The translations under genes and the position numbers were made by a program. Source: CAIYZT01 sp947461435 (GTDB lineage: Bacteria > Pseudomonadota > Alphaproteobacteria > Rhodobacterales > Rhodobacteraceae). Taken from it: DNA of 64,000 nucleotides. The notes below the pieces were generated by a model. It saw only the letters and a list, made by a program, of their open reading frames with translations. It had not been told where the DNA came from and did no database searches. Below, piece by piece: positions 1-9,005 of the stretch (positions are counted from its first letter, which is position 1; every line of letters begins with the position of its first letter). The DNA lies in NCBI GenBank assembly GCA_965284435.1, contig OZ260083.1, forward strand, positions 2,728,001 to 2,792,000, written 5' to 3'.

Positions 1-895
1 CGTCAAGGGACAGATCAACACCCACACGGCCCGCGATGGCCAAAAGGTGGATCACGGCGTTGGTGGAACCGCCGATGGCCGCATTGGTGCGGATGGCGTT
101 CTGGAACGCCTCTTTTGTCAGGATATCCGATGGTTTCAGATCATCCTTGACCATCTGCACGATGCGCCGGCCGGTCAGATGGGCCATCATCTTGCGGCGG
201 CTGTCGACCGCGGGAATGGCGGCGTTGCCGGACAGGGTCATGCCCAAAGCCTCGGCCATCGAGGCCATGGTGCTGGCGGTGCCCATGGTGTTGCACGATC
301 CCGCAGAGCGGCTCATCGAGGCTTCGGCCTCGACAAATTCGGCGGCCGACATGGTGCCTGCCTTGACGGCTTCGGAGAATTTCCACAGGTGGGTGCCGGA
401 CCCGACGCGCTCTCCGCGGAAATAGCCGTTCAGCATGGGCCCGCCGGAAACCATGATGGTGGGCAGATCAACCGAGGCTGCGCCCATCAACAGGCTGGGG
501 GTGGTCTTGTCGCAGCCCACAAGGCAGACGACCCCGTCCATCTGCTGGCCGCGGATGGTTTCTTCGACGGCCATGGCGGCAAGGTTGCGGAACATCATGG
601 CCGTCGGACGAAAACCGGATTCGGACACCGAAAAGACCGGCACTTCGACGGGCAGGCCGCCAGCCTCGTAGATGCCATGTTTGACCTTTTGGGCCAGGTC
701 ATTGAGATGGGCATTGCAAGGGTTCAATTCCGACCAGGTGTTCAAGATGCCAATGACCGGGCGGCCATCAAACAGATCGGCCGGCAGGCCTTGGTTTTTC
801 ATCCAGCTGCGATGATAGATCGCGTCTTTGGAGGTGCCGGCAAACCATTCCTGCGAGCGGAGTTTGCGGGGCCAGACAGCAGGTTTGAAGGTCAT
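1..895 (-). CDS. IlvD/Edd-family sugar-acid dehydratase, probably L-arabinonate dehydratase (3' part outside the window)
   Basis: The reverse strand reads openly from an ATG at 895 to the window edge, giving 298 residues of the N-terminal part of a roughly 580-residue IlvD/Edd dehydratase. The three cysteines that bind the [2Fe-2S] cluster in this family are visible: Cys60 in NPCN, Cys128 in GCDKTTP and Cys201 in SAGSCNTMGT. A GAGG ribosome site precedes the ATG, and the next upstream gene stops 7 bases away, so the two form an operon. Family members dehydrate dihydroxy-acids or aldonates to 2-keto-3-deoxy acids. The neighbouring AraD1-type gene favours L-arabinonate, but D-xylonate, D-fuconate or another aldonate is possible. 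The cut at the left edge is an artefact of the window. Confidence 0.9.
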   Translation of the reverse strand, partial: MTFKPAVWPRKLRSQEWFAGTSKDAIYHRSWMKNQGLPADLFDGRPVIGILNTWSELNPCNAHLNDLAQKVKHGIYEAGGLPVEVPVFSVSESGFRPTAMMFRNLAAMAVEETIRGQQMDGVVCLVGCDKTTPSLLMGAASVDLPTIMVSGGPMLNGYFRGERVGSGTHLWKFSEAVKAGTMSAAEFVEAEASMSRSAGSCNTMGTASTMASMAEALGMTLSGNAAIPAVDSRRKMMAHLTGRRIVQMVKDDLKPSDILTKEAFQNAIRTNAAIGGSTNAVIHLLAIAGRVGVDLSLD

Positions 896-902
896 GATAT
901 CC

Positions 903-1895
903 TCACAAGGGGCGAACGGGGGTGGCGCCGGTCTGGCGCGGGGCAAAGGCAAGCGGGTTCTTTAGCGACAGGCCAAGTTCGGGGGCGGCGATTTCAAAGG
1001 TATCCCCGGCCTGAGGCACGATGGCATCGGCAAAGGACAAGGTGGCGGTGCCAAACATATGCACATGCACATCGCCGGGTTGGCGGAACAGAGCATATTT
1101 GAAATGGTGGTGTTCCAGATTGGCATAGGTATGCGACATGTTCGCCTCTCCGGACAAGAAGGGCTTTTCCCACAAGACCTTGCCATCACGCCAGATTTTT
1201 GACGTGCCGCGCAGATCGGCGGGCATGTCGCCCAGCAGGATTTCCGGGCCGAACGAGGCGTCGCGCAGTTTGGAATGGGCCAGATACAGGTAATTCACCC
1301 GTTCGGTCACATGGTCGGAAAATTCGTTGGCCAGCGACCAGCCCAGACGATAGGGCATCCCGTCCGCGCCGATCAGATAGATGCCGGCCACTTCGGGTTC
1401 TTCGCCGCCATCTTCGGCAAATCCCGGCGCCGTCAGGGGTTGGCCGGGGGCAATGGCGGTAAAGCCGTTGCCCTTGTAGAACCATTCGGGCTGCACGCCG
1501 ACAGAGCCGGCAGCGGGACGCCCGCCCTCAAGACCCATCTTGAACATGCGCATGGAATCGGTCAGCGCGGCCTCGCCGGTCAGCTTTGTGTGCATGGCAT
1601 CGCGCGCCGCCGCAGAACCCAGATGGGTGAGCCCGGTGCCCGTGATATGCAGATGCGCCGGATCAGGATGGGTGATCGGCGACAGGACACGGCCCGCTTC
1701 AAGCAGGGCGGCCAGATCGACGACCTCGCCCAATCCGTGGTCGGCGATGATGGCGGTCAGGGGGCGGCCTTGGGCGATCGCCTCGTTTGCAAGCGCATAG
1801 GTTGAGGCCGCGCCTTTCACAATGGCCGCTTCAGAGCCGTGGCGGGCAACGACGGCCCGTTTTCCGGCGCCATCTTGGATTTGGGACAGGTGCAT
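903..1895 (-). CDS. AraD1/GguC-family protein (FAH-fold, sugar-acid catabolism)
   Basis: This 330-residue protein matches the AraD1/GguC family, a FAH-fold group that acts on 2-keto-3-deoxy sugar acids and is usually linked to arabinose or galactose use. The C-terminal half shows the typical acidic and His-rich segment (ANLEHHHFKYA) and HMFGTATLSF. The start at 1895 was chosen because GAGGG lies about 5 bases upstream and the protein then begins MHLSQIQDG, like other family members. The frame is also open to ATGs at 1928 and 1997, which would add 11 or 34 residues without a good ribosome site. It is transcribed with the dehydratase downstream. The exact reaction (dehydration or hydrolysis of the 2-keto-3-deoxy acid) cannot be read from the sequence. 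Confidence 0.85.
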   Translation of the reverse strand: MHLSQIQDGAGKRAVVARHGSEAAIVKGAASTYALANEAIAQGRPLTAIIADHGLGEVVDLAALLEAGRVLSPITHPDPAHLHITGTGLTHLGSAAARDAMHTKLTGEAALTDSMRMFKMGLEGGRPAAGSVGVQPEWFYKGNGFTAIAPGQPLTAPGFAEDGGEEPEVAGIYLIGADGMPYRLGWSLANEFSDHVTERVNYLYLAHSKLRDASFGPEILLGDMPADLRGTSKIWRDGKVLWEKPFLSGEANMSHTYANLEHHHFKYALFRQPGDVHVHMFGTATLSFADAIVPQAGDTFEIAAPELGLSLKNPLAFAPRQTGATPVRPL

Positions 1896-2068
1896 CAGGC
1901 CCTCATATGCGTTCAGGTTCACGTTCATCGTCCCGCCCGCCGCTGCACCGACCGCGCCCTTGGATAAAGGGCATCTGGGCCGATGCCGATGCGGCACGGG
2001 GATCGGCCGACCTGTGAAAGCACGGGCTGCCGGATGTCAGGTTGCGTTGTTCATCCATTTCCGTCAAA

Positions 2069-2084
2069 TCATATTGAGTTATGA
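2069..2084. promoter_or_regulatory. Inverted repeat in the divergent LysR/AraD1 promoter region
   Basis: TCATA-N6-TATGA is a perfect inverted repeat 19 bases upstream of the LysR start and in the shared control region with the AraD1-type operon. The octamer AAATCATA also occurs twice here, at 2066-2073 and 2084-2091. Position and symmetry fit a LysR-type (T-N11-A class) binding site. Binding is inferred. Confidence 0.5.
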
Positions 2085-2102
2085 AATCATACCGGAATTG
2101 AT

Positions 2103-3065
2103 ATGTCAGACGCCCAAAAGGCCGAGTCTTTGTTGCAACGCGGGCTGAAGTTGAGCCATTTGCGGCTGATGGCGCAATTGGGGGAAACGGGGCATCTTGG
2201 CCTGTCGGCGGGGCGTCTGGGCATCACGCAGCCAGCCGCCTCGCGGCTGTTGGCCGAGGTGGAACAGATCACGCAGGCGACGATGCACAGCCGCACCGGG
2301 CGCGGCATTGCCCTGACAGAGCTGGGTCAGGTCTTGGCCCGGCGGGCGCAGCGGGTGATGATGGAGATGGGCGACGCCGCGCGCGAGATGGCCGAAGTGG
2401 CGGGGGGCGGCGCCGGTGTGGTGCGCATCGGCGCGGTGACGGCCCCGGCGCTGGACATGGTGCTGCCCGCGTTGCGCACCGCGCGGCTGTCGCAGCCCAA
2501 GGTCCGCGCCGAGGTTTCGGTGGCGGCGTCGGATATGCTATGCGGCCAGTTGCTGGACGGGAGGCTGGATTTCGCGCTGGGGCGCATTCCCAAAGAGATG
2601 GAAACGGCAGATCTGTCGATCGTCTTTCTGGGCACAGAGCCAATCGAACTGGTGGTGCGGCGCGGGCACAGATTGGCGGGCCGGGCGGGGGTGCCCGCCG
2701 CCGAATTGATGGAATTTGACTGGGTGATGCCCGCCGAAGGATCGCCGCTGGCGGCGGCGGTGCAAGAGCGTTTGGCGGTGCTGTCGCTGGGGCCGCCGCG
2801 CCAACATCTGGCGACCTCGTCCTTCTTGCTGACCTTGGCCCTGGTTCAGCAAACCAACGCCATCGCCCCGGTGGCGCGCGCCGTGGCGCGGCAATTCGCC
2901 AATGCGCCCGATGCCCCCTATACGGTGGTTGACTGCCCTTTGGGCATTGATGTGGCGCCCTTTGGCATGATCACGCGCACCGGCGCCGATCTGACGCCCG
3001 CCGCACAGATGCTTGTCGATCTGATGCTGTCCCAGCACCGCGCCCTGCGCAGCGCCGCACCCTGA
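2103..3065 (+). CDS. LysR-family transcriptional regulator (GbpR-like)
   Basis: A 320-residue LysR-type regulator. The winged helix-turn-helix spans about residues 17-75 (LGITQPAASRLLAEVE), followed by a linker helix and a periplasmic-binding-like effector domain from about 93 (VVRIGAVTAPALD). It is divergent from the AraD1/dehydratase operon across about 200 bases that contain an inverted repeat. The link of a GguC-type gene to a LysR regulator resembles gbpR near the galactose/arabinose genes of Agrobacterium, so arabinose or galactose response is a reasonable inference. The start ATG has only a weak GGA-type ribosome site. The gene is convergent with xylulokinase, 11 bases away. Confidence 0.85.
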   Translation: MSDAQKAESLLQRGLKLSHLRLMAQLGETGHLGLSAGRLGITQPAASRLLAEVEQITQATMHSRTGRGIALTELGQVLARRAQRVMMEMGDAAREMAEVAGGGAGVVRIGAVTAPALDMVLPALRTARLSQPKVRAEVSVAASDMLCGQLLDGRLDFALGRIPKEMETADLSIVFLGTEPIELVVRRGHRLAGRAGVPAAELMEFDWVMPAEGSPLAAAVQERLAVLSLGPPRQHLATSSFLLTLALVQQTNAIAPVARAVARQFANAPDAPYTVVDCPLGIDVAPFGMITRTGADLTPAAQMLVDLMLSQHRALRSAAP

Positions 3066-3076
3066 TCGCCCTGCGC

Positions 3077-4522
3077 TTAGCCCGTGATGCCTTGGGCCAG
3101 AACCGCCTGCTGCCCAGCGCGGAACCGGGCATGGGCGGTGTCAAAAGCCTCGGTCAGGGACGCGACGGGATCGATCACACGGGCGATGGCGGGGCGGGTG
3201 GCCACGTCGGCCCCTGCCCCGGTTGCGGCCATGATCGCCAGACGCGCCGCGCCCAGCGCCCCGCCGAAATCACCCGCGACGGGCAGATCGACCGGCACAT
3301 TCAGCGCCGTCGCGATGGCTTGCAGCCAGTAGTCTGACCGGGTTCCGCCGCCCACGGCCAGCAGCCGGGTGATGCGGGTGCCCGTGGCCGCCAGCGCATC
3401 GCGGCTGTCGCGGATGGCGAAGGTCACGCCTTCCAGCACCGCGCGGGTGCCGGCCTGTTGATCGGTCACATGCTCCAGCCCCAGAAATCCACCCCGGACT
3501 GTGGCCGAGTTCAGGGGGGTCCGCTCTCCGCCCAGATAGGGCAGAAACAGCGTTTTGCCGGGGGCTTGCAGGGCACCCAGATGCGCGGTCAGGCTTGCGG
3601 CGTCTTGGCCCACAAAACGGCCATACCAGTTGAGCGCATCGGTGGCCGCCAAGATCACACCCATCTGGTGCCACGTGCCGGGCAAGGCATGGCAAAAGGT
3701 GTGCACGGCCGTCGCGGGATCGGGCTGATAGCCATCATTGGCCGCAAACAGCACCCCCGAGGTGCCCAAACTGACAAAGGCATCGCCCGCCTTGACCACC
3801 CCTACCCCCACGCCAGAGGCCGCATTGTCGCCGCCGCCGCCGGCCACGACAACCCCGCCCGCCAGCCCCCAGCGGGCCGCCAGATCCGCCCGCACCTGAC
3901 CGGAAGGTTCCGACCCTTCGACAAGGCGCGGCATCTGCGATCTGGTCAGGCCGGTGGCAGACAGCAAATCATCAGACCAGCGCCGCGCGCCGGTATCCAG
4001 CCAACTGGTGCCCGCCGCGTCCGACATTTCGGCCACGTGTTCGCCCGTCAGCCACAGGCGCAAATAATCTTTGGGCAGCAAGACCTTGGCGATCCTATCC
4101 CAAATTCGGGGTTCATGACGGCGCACCCACGCCAGTTTTGGCGCGGTAAAGCCGGGGAACACGATATTGCCTGAAATCGCCCGAAACCGGGGGTCGGCAT
4201 CCATGGCCGCCGCTTCGGCATGCGCGCGAGAATCGTTCCAAAGGATGCACGGGCGCAGCACCTGATCGGCGCTGTCCAGCAAGGTGGCGCCGTGCATGTG
4301 GCCTGACAGGCCGATGCCCCGCACCTTGCCCAGACCGGCGGCGGCCAGCTGGCCCATCACCGTTTCGGCCGCAGAAATCCAATCGGCGGGGCTCTGTTCG
4401 GACCATCCATCGTGGGGGCGCTGCACGCTGAGCGGCGCAGAAGCCTCGGCCACGACCTGCTGGGCGTCATTGATCAAGATGCCTTTGAGCCCCGATGTTC
4501 CCAGATCCAATCCAATATACAT
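3077..4522 (-). CDS. xylB: Xylulokinase
   Basis: FGGY-family kinase of 481 residues, close to the 484 of E. coli XylB. It phosphorylates D-xylulose with ATP to xylulose 5-phosphate, feeding the pentose phosphate pathway. Visible motifs are the N-terminal phosphate loop GLDLGTSGLKG, the catalytic Asp232 in GGGGDNAASG, and the C-terminal adenosine motif GGGTRSDYWLQ. The start at 4522 gives MYIGLD, as in E. coli, with a GGGGGA ribosome site at proper spacing; an ATG at 4528 would touch that site. It is divergent from a LacI-type regulator, so control by that regulator is likely. No xylose isomerase is nearby. Confidence 0.92.
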   Translation of the reverse strand: MYIGLDLGTSGLKGILINDAQQVVAEASAPLSVQRPHDGWSEQSPADWISAAETVMGQLAAAGLGKVRGIGLSGHMHGATLLDSADQVLRPCILWNDSRAHAEAAAMDADPRFRAISGNIVFPGFTAPKLAWVRRHEPRIWDRIAKVLLPKDYLRLWLTGEHVAEMSDAAGTSWLDTGARRWSDDLLSATGLTRSQMPRLVEGSEPSGQVRADLAARWGLAGGVVVAGGGGDNAASGVGVGVVKAGDAFVSLGTSGVLFAANDGYQPDPATAVHTFCHALPGTWHQMGVILAATDALNWYGRFVGQDAASLTAHLGALQAPGKTLFLPYLGGERTPLNSATVRGGFLGLEHVTDQQAGTRAVLEGVTFAIRDSRDALAATGTRITRLLAVGGGTRSDYWLQAIATALNVPVDLPVAGDFGGALGAARLAIMAATGAGADVATRPAIARVIDPVASLTEAFDTAHARFRAGQQAVLAQGITG

Positions 4523-4647
4523 GTCCATCCCCCGAAAAGACCGCACCCGCCGCGCAGACCCCGTGCGTTTGATCCCCCAAGACGGGCGATTATGCAACGG
4601 GGCATTCTGCGGTGCGGGCCAAGGTGCTGGCGCGGCGCAGAGTTGCT

Positions 4648-4657
4648 TTTGCGCAAA
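4648..4657. promoter_or_regulatory. Candidate LacI-family operator between xylB and the LacI-type gene
   Basis: TTTGCGCAAA is a perfect 10-bp palindrome with a central CG, the usual form of a LacI-family operator. It lies 21 bases before the regulator ATG in the 156-base divergent region. Autoregulation and control of xylB are inferred. Confidence 0.45.
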
Positions 4658-4678
4658 CCTTGTGCAATTCAAGGCGCC

Positions 4679-5752
4679 ATGCAAAAGATGGTACCCCCTG
4701 AAAAAACATCAGCCGCGTCGGTGACATTGAAAGATATCGCCGCCGCCGTCGGGGTATCATCGGCCACGGTGTCACGCGTGCTGAACTTTGACTGGACGCT
4801 GTCTGTCAGCGATCAGACGCGTCAGACCATCATCGAAACCGCCGAAGCGATGAGCTATGCCCCGCCGCGCCAGCGCAAGCAATCGGCCAAGACGCCGGTT
4901 CCCAAAATCGCGCTGGTGCATTTCCTGCGCCCAGAACAAGAGCTGATCGATCCCTATTACGTCGCCCTGCGCCTTGGGATCGAGCGGCGCTGTGCGGCGT
5001 TGCAGATGGAATATACCAAGGTTTATCAAACCGATGCCTTTCCCGATGCCAAAGTGCTGCGCGGATCGTCGGGTGTGATCGTGATCGGTTGGCATTCTGC
5101 CGAAGAAGAGGCTTGGATGATCAGCCATGCCCGCAACATTGTCTTTGCCGATTATGCGCCGAACGCCGAAGGCATGGACTGCGTGATGAACGATTATGCC
5201 TGGGCCACGGTGCATCTGCTGGATCAGTTGTGGGACCGCGGCTATCGGCGGATGGCCTTTATCGGCTGGACGGACCGCCTGACGCGGGGGGGGATCGTGC
5301 GGCCCGAAAAGCGCTATCTGGCCTATGAGGCCTGGATGACGGCGCGCGGGCTGTTTGACCCGTCATTGACACGGCTTGGCGTAAACACGGCCGAAAGCGG
5401 CTATGATCTGGCGTTGCACCTTCTGGATCATCCGCAGCGCCCCCAGATCTTGATCACCGCCAACGACAATATGGCGGTGGGCGCCTACCGGGCCATCCAC
5501 AAGCGGGGATTGTCCGTTCCGGGCGATATTGCGGTGGCCAGTTTCAACGATATCTCGGTCGCGCGGTTCATGACGCCGCCCTTGACCACGGTGCGCCTTC
5601 CGGCCGAGGAAATCGGCGAGGCGGCGGTGGATTTGTTGCTGGAGCGGATGAAGGGGCGCGACATTGCAAAGCGTGTTGTGCTGGACAGCAAGACCGTCTG
5701 GCGGGGCAGCACAGACGTTATCGCCACACAAGGCCTTGATGTAAAATCATAA
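4679..5752 (+). CDS. LacI-family transcriptional regulator (probable lactose operon repressor)
   Basis: A 357-residue LacI/GalR-type regulator. The helix-turn-helix is VTLKDIAAAVGVSSATVSRV at about residues 15-34, and the ligand domain ends with the typical DIAVASFNDI and PPLTTVRLP segments near the C terminus. It lies 106 bases upstream of the lactose-type transporter operon on the same strand and is divergent from xylB, so it probably controls both. The ATG at 4679 has AAGG upstream; an ATG at 4688 is also in frame. The inducer is not known from sequence. Lactose, galactose or a derivative is suggested by the downstream genes. Confidence 0.88.
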   Translation: MQKMVPPEKTSAASVTLKDIAAAVGVSSATVSRVLNFDWTLSVSDQTRQTIIETAEAMSYAPPRQRKQSAKTPVPKIALVHFLRPEQELIDPYYVALRLGIERRCAALQMEYTKVYQTDAFPDAKVLRGSSGVIVIGWHSAEEEAWMISHARNIVFADYAPNAEGMDCVMNDYAWATVHLLDQLWDRGYRRMAFIGWTDRLTRGGIVRPEKRYLAYEAWMTARGLFDPSLTRLGVNTAESGYDLALHLLDHPQRPQILITANDNMAVGAYRAIHKRGLSVPGDIAVASFNDISVARFMTPPLTTVRLPAEEIGEAAVDLLLERMKGRDIAKRVVLDSKTVWRGSTDVIATQGLDVKS

Positions 5753-5768
5753 AAAATTACTTTTGTGT

Positions 5769-5819
5769 GTTTTACTAAACTTGTTGATCCGTATCATCCC
5801 ATTCGATAACCTTTCGATA
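5769..5819 (+). promoter_or_regulatory. Probable promoter/operator region of the lac-type operon
   Basis: Between the regulator stop and the binding-protein ATG there is an imperfect palindrome GTTTTACTAAAC (5769-5780), similar in form to the TTTTGCGCAAAC site before the regulator, and a direct repeat of TTCGATA (5802-5808 and 5813-5819, 11 bases apart). No clear -35/-10 pair stands out. Confidence 0.35.
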
Positions 5820-5858
5820 GGGTCGGCAGAAGCCGCGCCTTCGACATGGGAGGAAATC

Positions 5859-7130
5859 ATGCGTTTCAACACTCCGCGTTTGCGGAACGTGGCCGGTATG
5901 GCCACCGGTATCAGCCTTCTGGCCTTGTCTTCGGCTTGGGCCGCTGATGTCACCGTCTGGTGCTGGGCACCTGAATTCAATGGCGCTGCGATGAACGAAG
6001 CCATTGCGCGCTATACCGCCGCCCATCCGGGCGACACGATCACCGTTGTCGATTTTGCCAAGGGCGATCTGGAAACAAAGCTGCAAACGCAATTGGCATC
6101 GGGCACCACCGAGGGTCTGCCGGACATCGTGTTGATCGAAGATTACGGCGCCCAGAAGTATTTGCTGTCCTTCCCCGGCGCCTTTGAGCCGCTGACCGAC
6201 AAGATCGATTACAGCCAGTTTGCCGACTACAAGGTATCGCTGGCCACAGTGGACGGTCAGACCTATTCGCTGCCCTTCGATTCGGGCGTGACGGGGCTTT
6301 TCTATCGCAGCGATCTTCTGGCCGAGGCCGGGTATGATTCTGCCGCGCTGCAAGACATCACCTGGGAGCAGATGATGGAGATCGGTCTGGCGGTGAAGGC
6401 CAAGACCGGCAAGCCCATGTTCTCGATGGATCAGGCCGATGCGGGCACGATGCGCATGATGCTGCAATCGGCAGGGTCGTGGTATTTCAACGACGACGGC
6501 AGCGCGAACATCGTGGGCAACCCGGTGTTCAAGGCCTCGCTTGAAACCTGGGTGAAGATGCTGCAGACGCCGGACCTGTACAAGGCCGTGTCGGGCTGGG
6601 GTGACTATACCGGCGCGTTCAACAACGGCGATGTGGCGGGCGTGTATACCGGCGTCTGGATGACCGGCGGCATCAAGGGCAACAACATGTCCGGCAAATG
6701 GGGCGTCGCGCCCTTGCCCAAGCTGTCGAACGTCGAAGGCGCGGGCCATGCATCAAACCTTGGCGGCTCGTCGTGGTATGTGCTGTCGTCGGGTCCGGCC
6801 AAGGACACCGCGATCGACTTTCTGAAGACGATCTGGGCGGGTGATGCGGACTTCTACCAGAAAATTCTGGTGGGTCAGGGGGCCTTTGGGGCCTATTTGC
6901 CAGCCCGCGAAGGCGAAGCCTATTCGGCCACCGACGAGTACTTTGGCGGTGAGGCTGTCTGGGCCAACTTCTCGACCTGGCAAGCGGCCATTCCGGGCGT
7001 GAACTATGGCATCTTCACCAACGAGGTGGATGCGGCCATCGTGGCACAGATCCCGGCCTTGGTGGCTGGCGGATCGATCGATGAGGCGATTGCCGCCATC
7101 GATGCACAAGTTGCCCAGCAGATCCAGTAA
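5859..7130 (+). CDS. lacE: Sugar ABC transporter substrate-binding protein (LacE-like)
   Basis: A 423-residue periplasmic family-1 solute-binding protein. It carries a Sec signal peptide (about residues 1-29, ending AWA before ADVTVWCW) and the usual two-lobed sugar-binding pattern. The start at 5859 is set by a strong GGGAGGAAATC ribosome site; an upstream in-frame ATG at 5763 lacks one. It opens an operon with two permeases, a GH2 beta-galactosidase and an ATPase, the order of lacEFGZK in Agrobacterium radiobacter, which makes lactose or another beta-galactoside the probable ligand. A strong hairpin follows the gene. Confidence 0.85.
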   Translation: MRFNTPRLRNVAGMATGISLLALSSAWAADVTVWCWAPEFNGAAMNEAIARYTAAHPGDTITVVDFAKGDLETKLQTQLASGTTEGLPDIVLIEDYGAQKYLLSFPGAFEPLTDKIDYSQFADYKVSLATVDGQTYSLPFDSGVTGLFYRSDLLAEAGYDSAALQDITWEQMMEIGLAVKAKTGKPMFSMDQADAGTMRMMLQSAGSWYFNDDGSANIVGNPVFKASLETWVKMLQTPDLYKAVSGWGDYTGAFNNGDVAGVYTGVWMTGGIKGNNMSGKWGVAPLPKLSNVEGAGHASNLGGSSWYVLSSGPAKDTAIDFLKTIWAGDADFYQKILVGQGAFGAYLPAREGEAYSATDEYFGGEAVWANFSTWQAAIPGVNYGIFTNEVDAAIVAQIPALVAGGSIDEAIAAIDAQVAQQIQ

Positions 7131-7152
7131 GGTCTGCCGCCTGAACGAACCC

Positions 7153-7183
7153 TGCCCCGCCGGTTGACTGAATCGGCGGGGCA
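7153..7183 (+). terminator. Stem-loop after the binding-protein gene (intercistronic)
   Basis: A perfect 10-bp stem (TGCCCCGCCG and CGGCGGGGCA) with an 11-base loop stands 22 bases after the lacE-like stop. There is no T-run, so it looks less like a full terminator than like an RNA-stabilising or attenuating hairpin, which would leave more binding-protein mRNA than permease mRNA. Confidence 0.6.
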
Positions 7184-7284
7184 CCCTTGGCCCCTTTGTG
7201 GCGACAATCCGATGTGCTGCCTGACGCGCCTGCACAAAGACTTGGCGCCGGGACATGCCTGCCCCCCTTTTGCCGGGAGACCCC

Positions 7285-8178
7285 ATGCCAGACCGTAGCA
7301 CCGAGAACCGCGCCAGCCTGATGGGCTGGGCCTTTGTCGCCCCGGCGCTGACCTTGCTGGGCATCTTCATGGCCTATCCGATCCTGTGGTCGCTTTACAT
7401 GAGCTTTCAGACCGGCAAGGGGATGAATTTCAAGTTTGGCGGCTTTGCCAACATCATCCGCCTGACTCAGGACCCGGTGTTTTTGCGCGCCCTGTCCAAC
7501 ACGATGCTTTTTCTGGTCATTCAGGTGCCGATCATGCTGATCTTGGCGCTGCTGTTTGCGGCGGCGCTGAACAATCCCAAACTGCGCGGCCGGGCGATCT
7601 TGCGTACCGCCATCTTTTTGCCCTGCGTCACCTCGCTTGTGGCGTATTCGGTGTTGTTCAAGTCGATGTTCGCCATCGACGGGATTGTGAATGACACCTT
7701 GATGACGCTGCACATCGTCGCAGAGCCGATCCGCTGGATGATCGATCCCTTCTGGGCCAAGGTGCTGATCATCATGGCCATCACGTGGCGATGGGCAGGA
7801 TACAACATGGTGTTCTATCTGGCCGCGATGCAGAACATCGACCCTTCCATCTATGAGGCGGCGCGGATTGACGGCGTGCCGGCGCGGGCCCGGTTTTTCA
7901 AGATCACGATCCCCATGCTGAAGCCCGTGATCTTGTTCACCACGGTCTTGTCGACCATCGGCACGCTGCAATTGTTCGACGAGGTGAATACGATCACCGC
8001 CAGTCAAGGCATAGGCGGCGGGCCGGCGGATTCGACGCTGACGCTGTCGCTTTACATCTACAACCTGACCTTCCGCTTCATGCCGTCCTTTGGTTATGCC
8101 GCGACGGTGTCTTGGGTCATCGTCATTCTTGTCGGCATCCTGTCCTGGGTGCAGTTCCAAGTCGCAAAGGACCGCTGA
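7285..8178 (+). CDS. lacF: Sugar ABC transporter permease (LacF-like)
   Basis: A 297-residue inner-membrane permease of the MalF type with about six membrane helices (first at about residues 15-40). The cytoplasmic loop that contacts the ATPase has the EAA-like motif YEAARIDGVPARARFFKIT at about 190. GGGAGA four bases upstream supports the ATG at 7285 over the in-frame ATG at 7255. The next permease starts 2 bases after its stop, so the pair is probably translated together. It forms the membrane channel with the LacG-like partner. Confidence 0.87.
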   Translation: MPDRSTENRASLMGWAFVAPALTLLGIFMAYPILWSLYMSFQTGKGMNFKFGGFANIIRLTQDPVFLRALSNTMLFLVIQVPIMLILALLFAAALNNPKLRGRAILRTAIFLPCVTSLVAYSVLFKSMFAIDGIVNDTLMTLHIVAEPIRWMIDPFWAKVLIIMAITWRWAGYNMVFYLAAMQNIDPSIYEAARIDGVPARARFFKITIPMLKPVILFTTVLSTIGTLQLFDEVNTITASQGIGGGPADSTLTLSLYIYNLTFRFMPSFGYAATVSWVIVILVGILSWVQFQVAKDR

Positions 8179-8180
8179 GC

Positions 8181-8996
8181 ATGTCCCTGACCTCGAAACT
8201 GACAAGCCTTCTGATGCAGGCCGCGCTGTGGCTGGCGGCCTTTATCTCGGTCTTTCCCTTCTATTGGATGATCGCCGGGGCGACCAACACCGCCAATGAC
8301 ATCACCGGGGGCAAGTTTACCCTTGGCAGCAACCTGATCCCCAACATCACCAAGTTCTTTGAACTGGTGGATGTGCCGCGGATCTTTTTCAACTCTTTCT
8401 TCGTGGCGATTGCCGGCACTTTCTTCACGTTGGCGATATCATCCCTGGCGGGATACGGGTTTGAGATTTTCAGATCCAAAACGCGCGACCGGGTGTTTGG
8501 CGGGCTTTTGCTGATGCTGTCGGTGCCCTTTGCGGCCATGATGATTCCGCTGTTCGTCATGTTTTCGGCCGCCGGAATCATGAACACCTATCTGGCGATC
8601 ATTCTGCCGGGGGTCGCGTCAATCTTCATGATCTTCTACTTTCGTCAGAACACAAAAGCCTTCCCGTCAGAGCTGCGTGATGCCGCGCGGATGGACGGGC
8701 TGAAGGAATGGCAGATCTTTATCAAGATCTATATCCCGGTCATGCGATCAACCTATGCGGCGGCGATGATCATCTTGTTCATGACGAACTGGAATGCCTA
8801 TCTTTGGCCGCTGATCGTGCTGCAAACCAATGAAATGAAGACCATTCAATTGGTTGTTGCCTCGCTCGCCACGGCCTACACGCCGGATTATGGCCTGATC
8901 ATGGTGGCCAATGTCTTGGCCACGCTTCCGACCATTCTGGTCTTCTTCCTTCTCCAGCGGCGCTTTGTCGAAGGCATGCTGGGCGGCGTCAAATAG
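8181..8996 (+). CDS. lacG: Sugar ABC transporter permease (LacG-like)
   Basis: A 271-residue MalG-type permease with about six hydrophobic helices and the EAA-like loop ELRDAARMDGLKEWQIFIKI at about residue 170. It ends VEGMLGGVK, a C terminus typical of this subfamily. The ATG at 8181 follows the LacF-like stop by 2 bases. The ribosome site (GGA, about 9 bases upstream) lies inside the preceding gene, which fits translational coupling. It completes the channel of the lactose-type importer. Confidence 0.87.
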   Translation: MSLTSKLTSLLMQAALWLAAFISVFPFYWMIAGATNTANDITGGKFTLGSNLIPNITKFFELVDVPRIFFNSFFVAIAGTFFTLAISSLAGYGFEIFRSKTRDRVFGGLLLMLSVPFAAMMIPLFVMFSAAGIMNTYLAIILPGVASIFMIFYFRQNTKAFPSELRDAARMDGLKEWQIFIKIYIPVMRSTYAAAMIILFMTNWNAYLWPLIVLQTNEMKTIQLVVASLATAYTPDYGLIMVANVLATLPTILVFFLLQRRFVEGMLGGVK

Positions 8997-9005
8997 GGCA
9001 GGTTC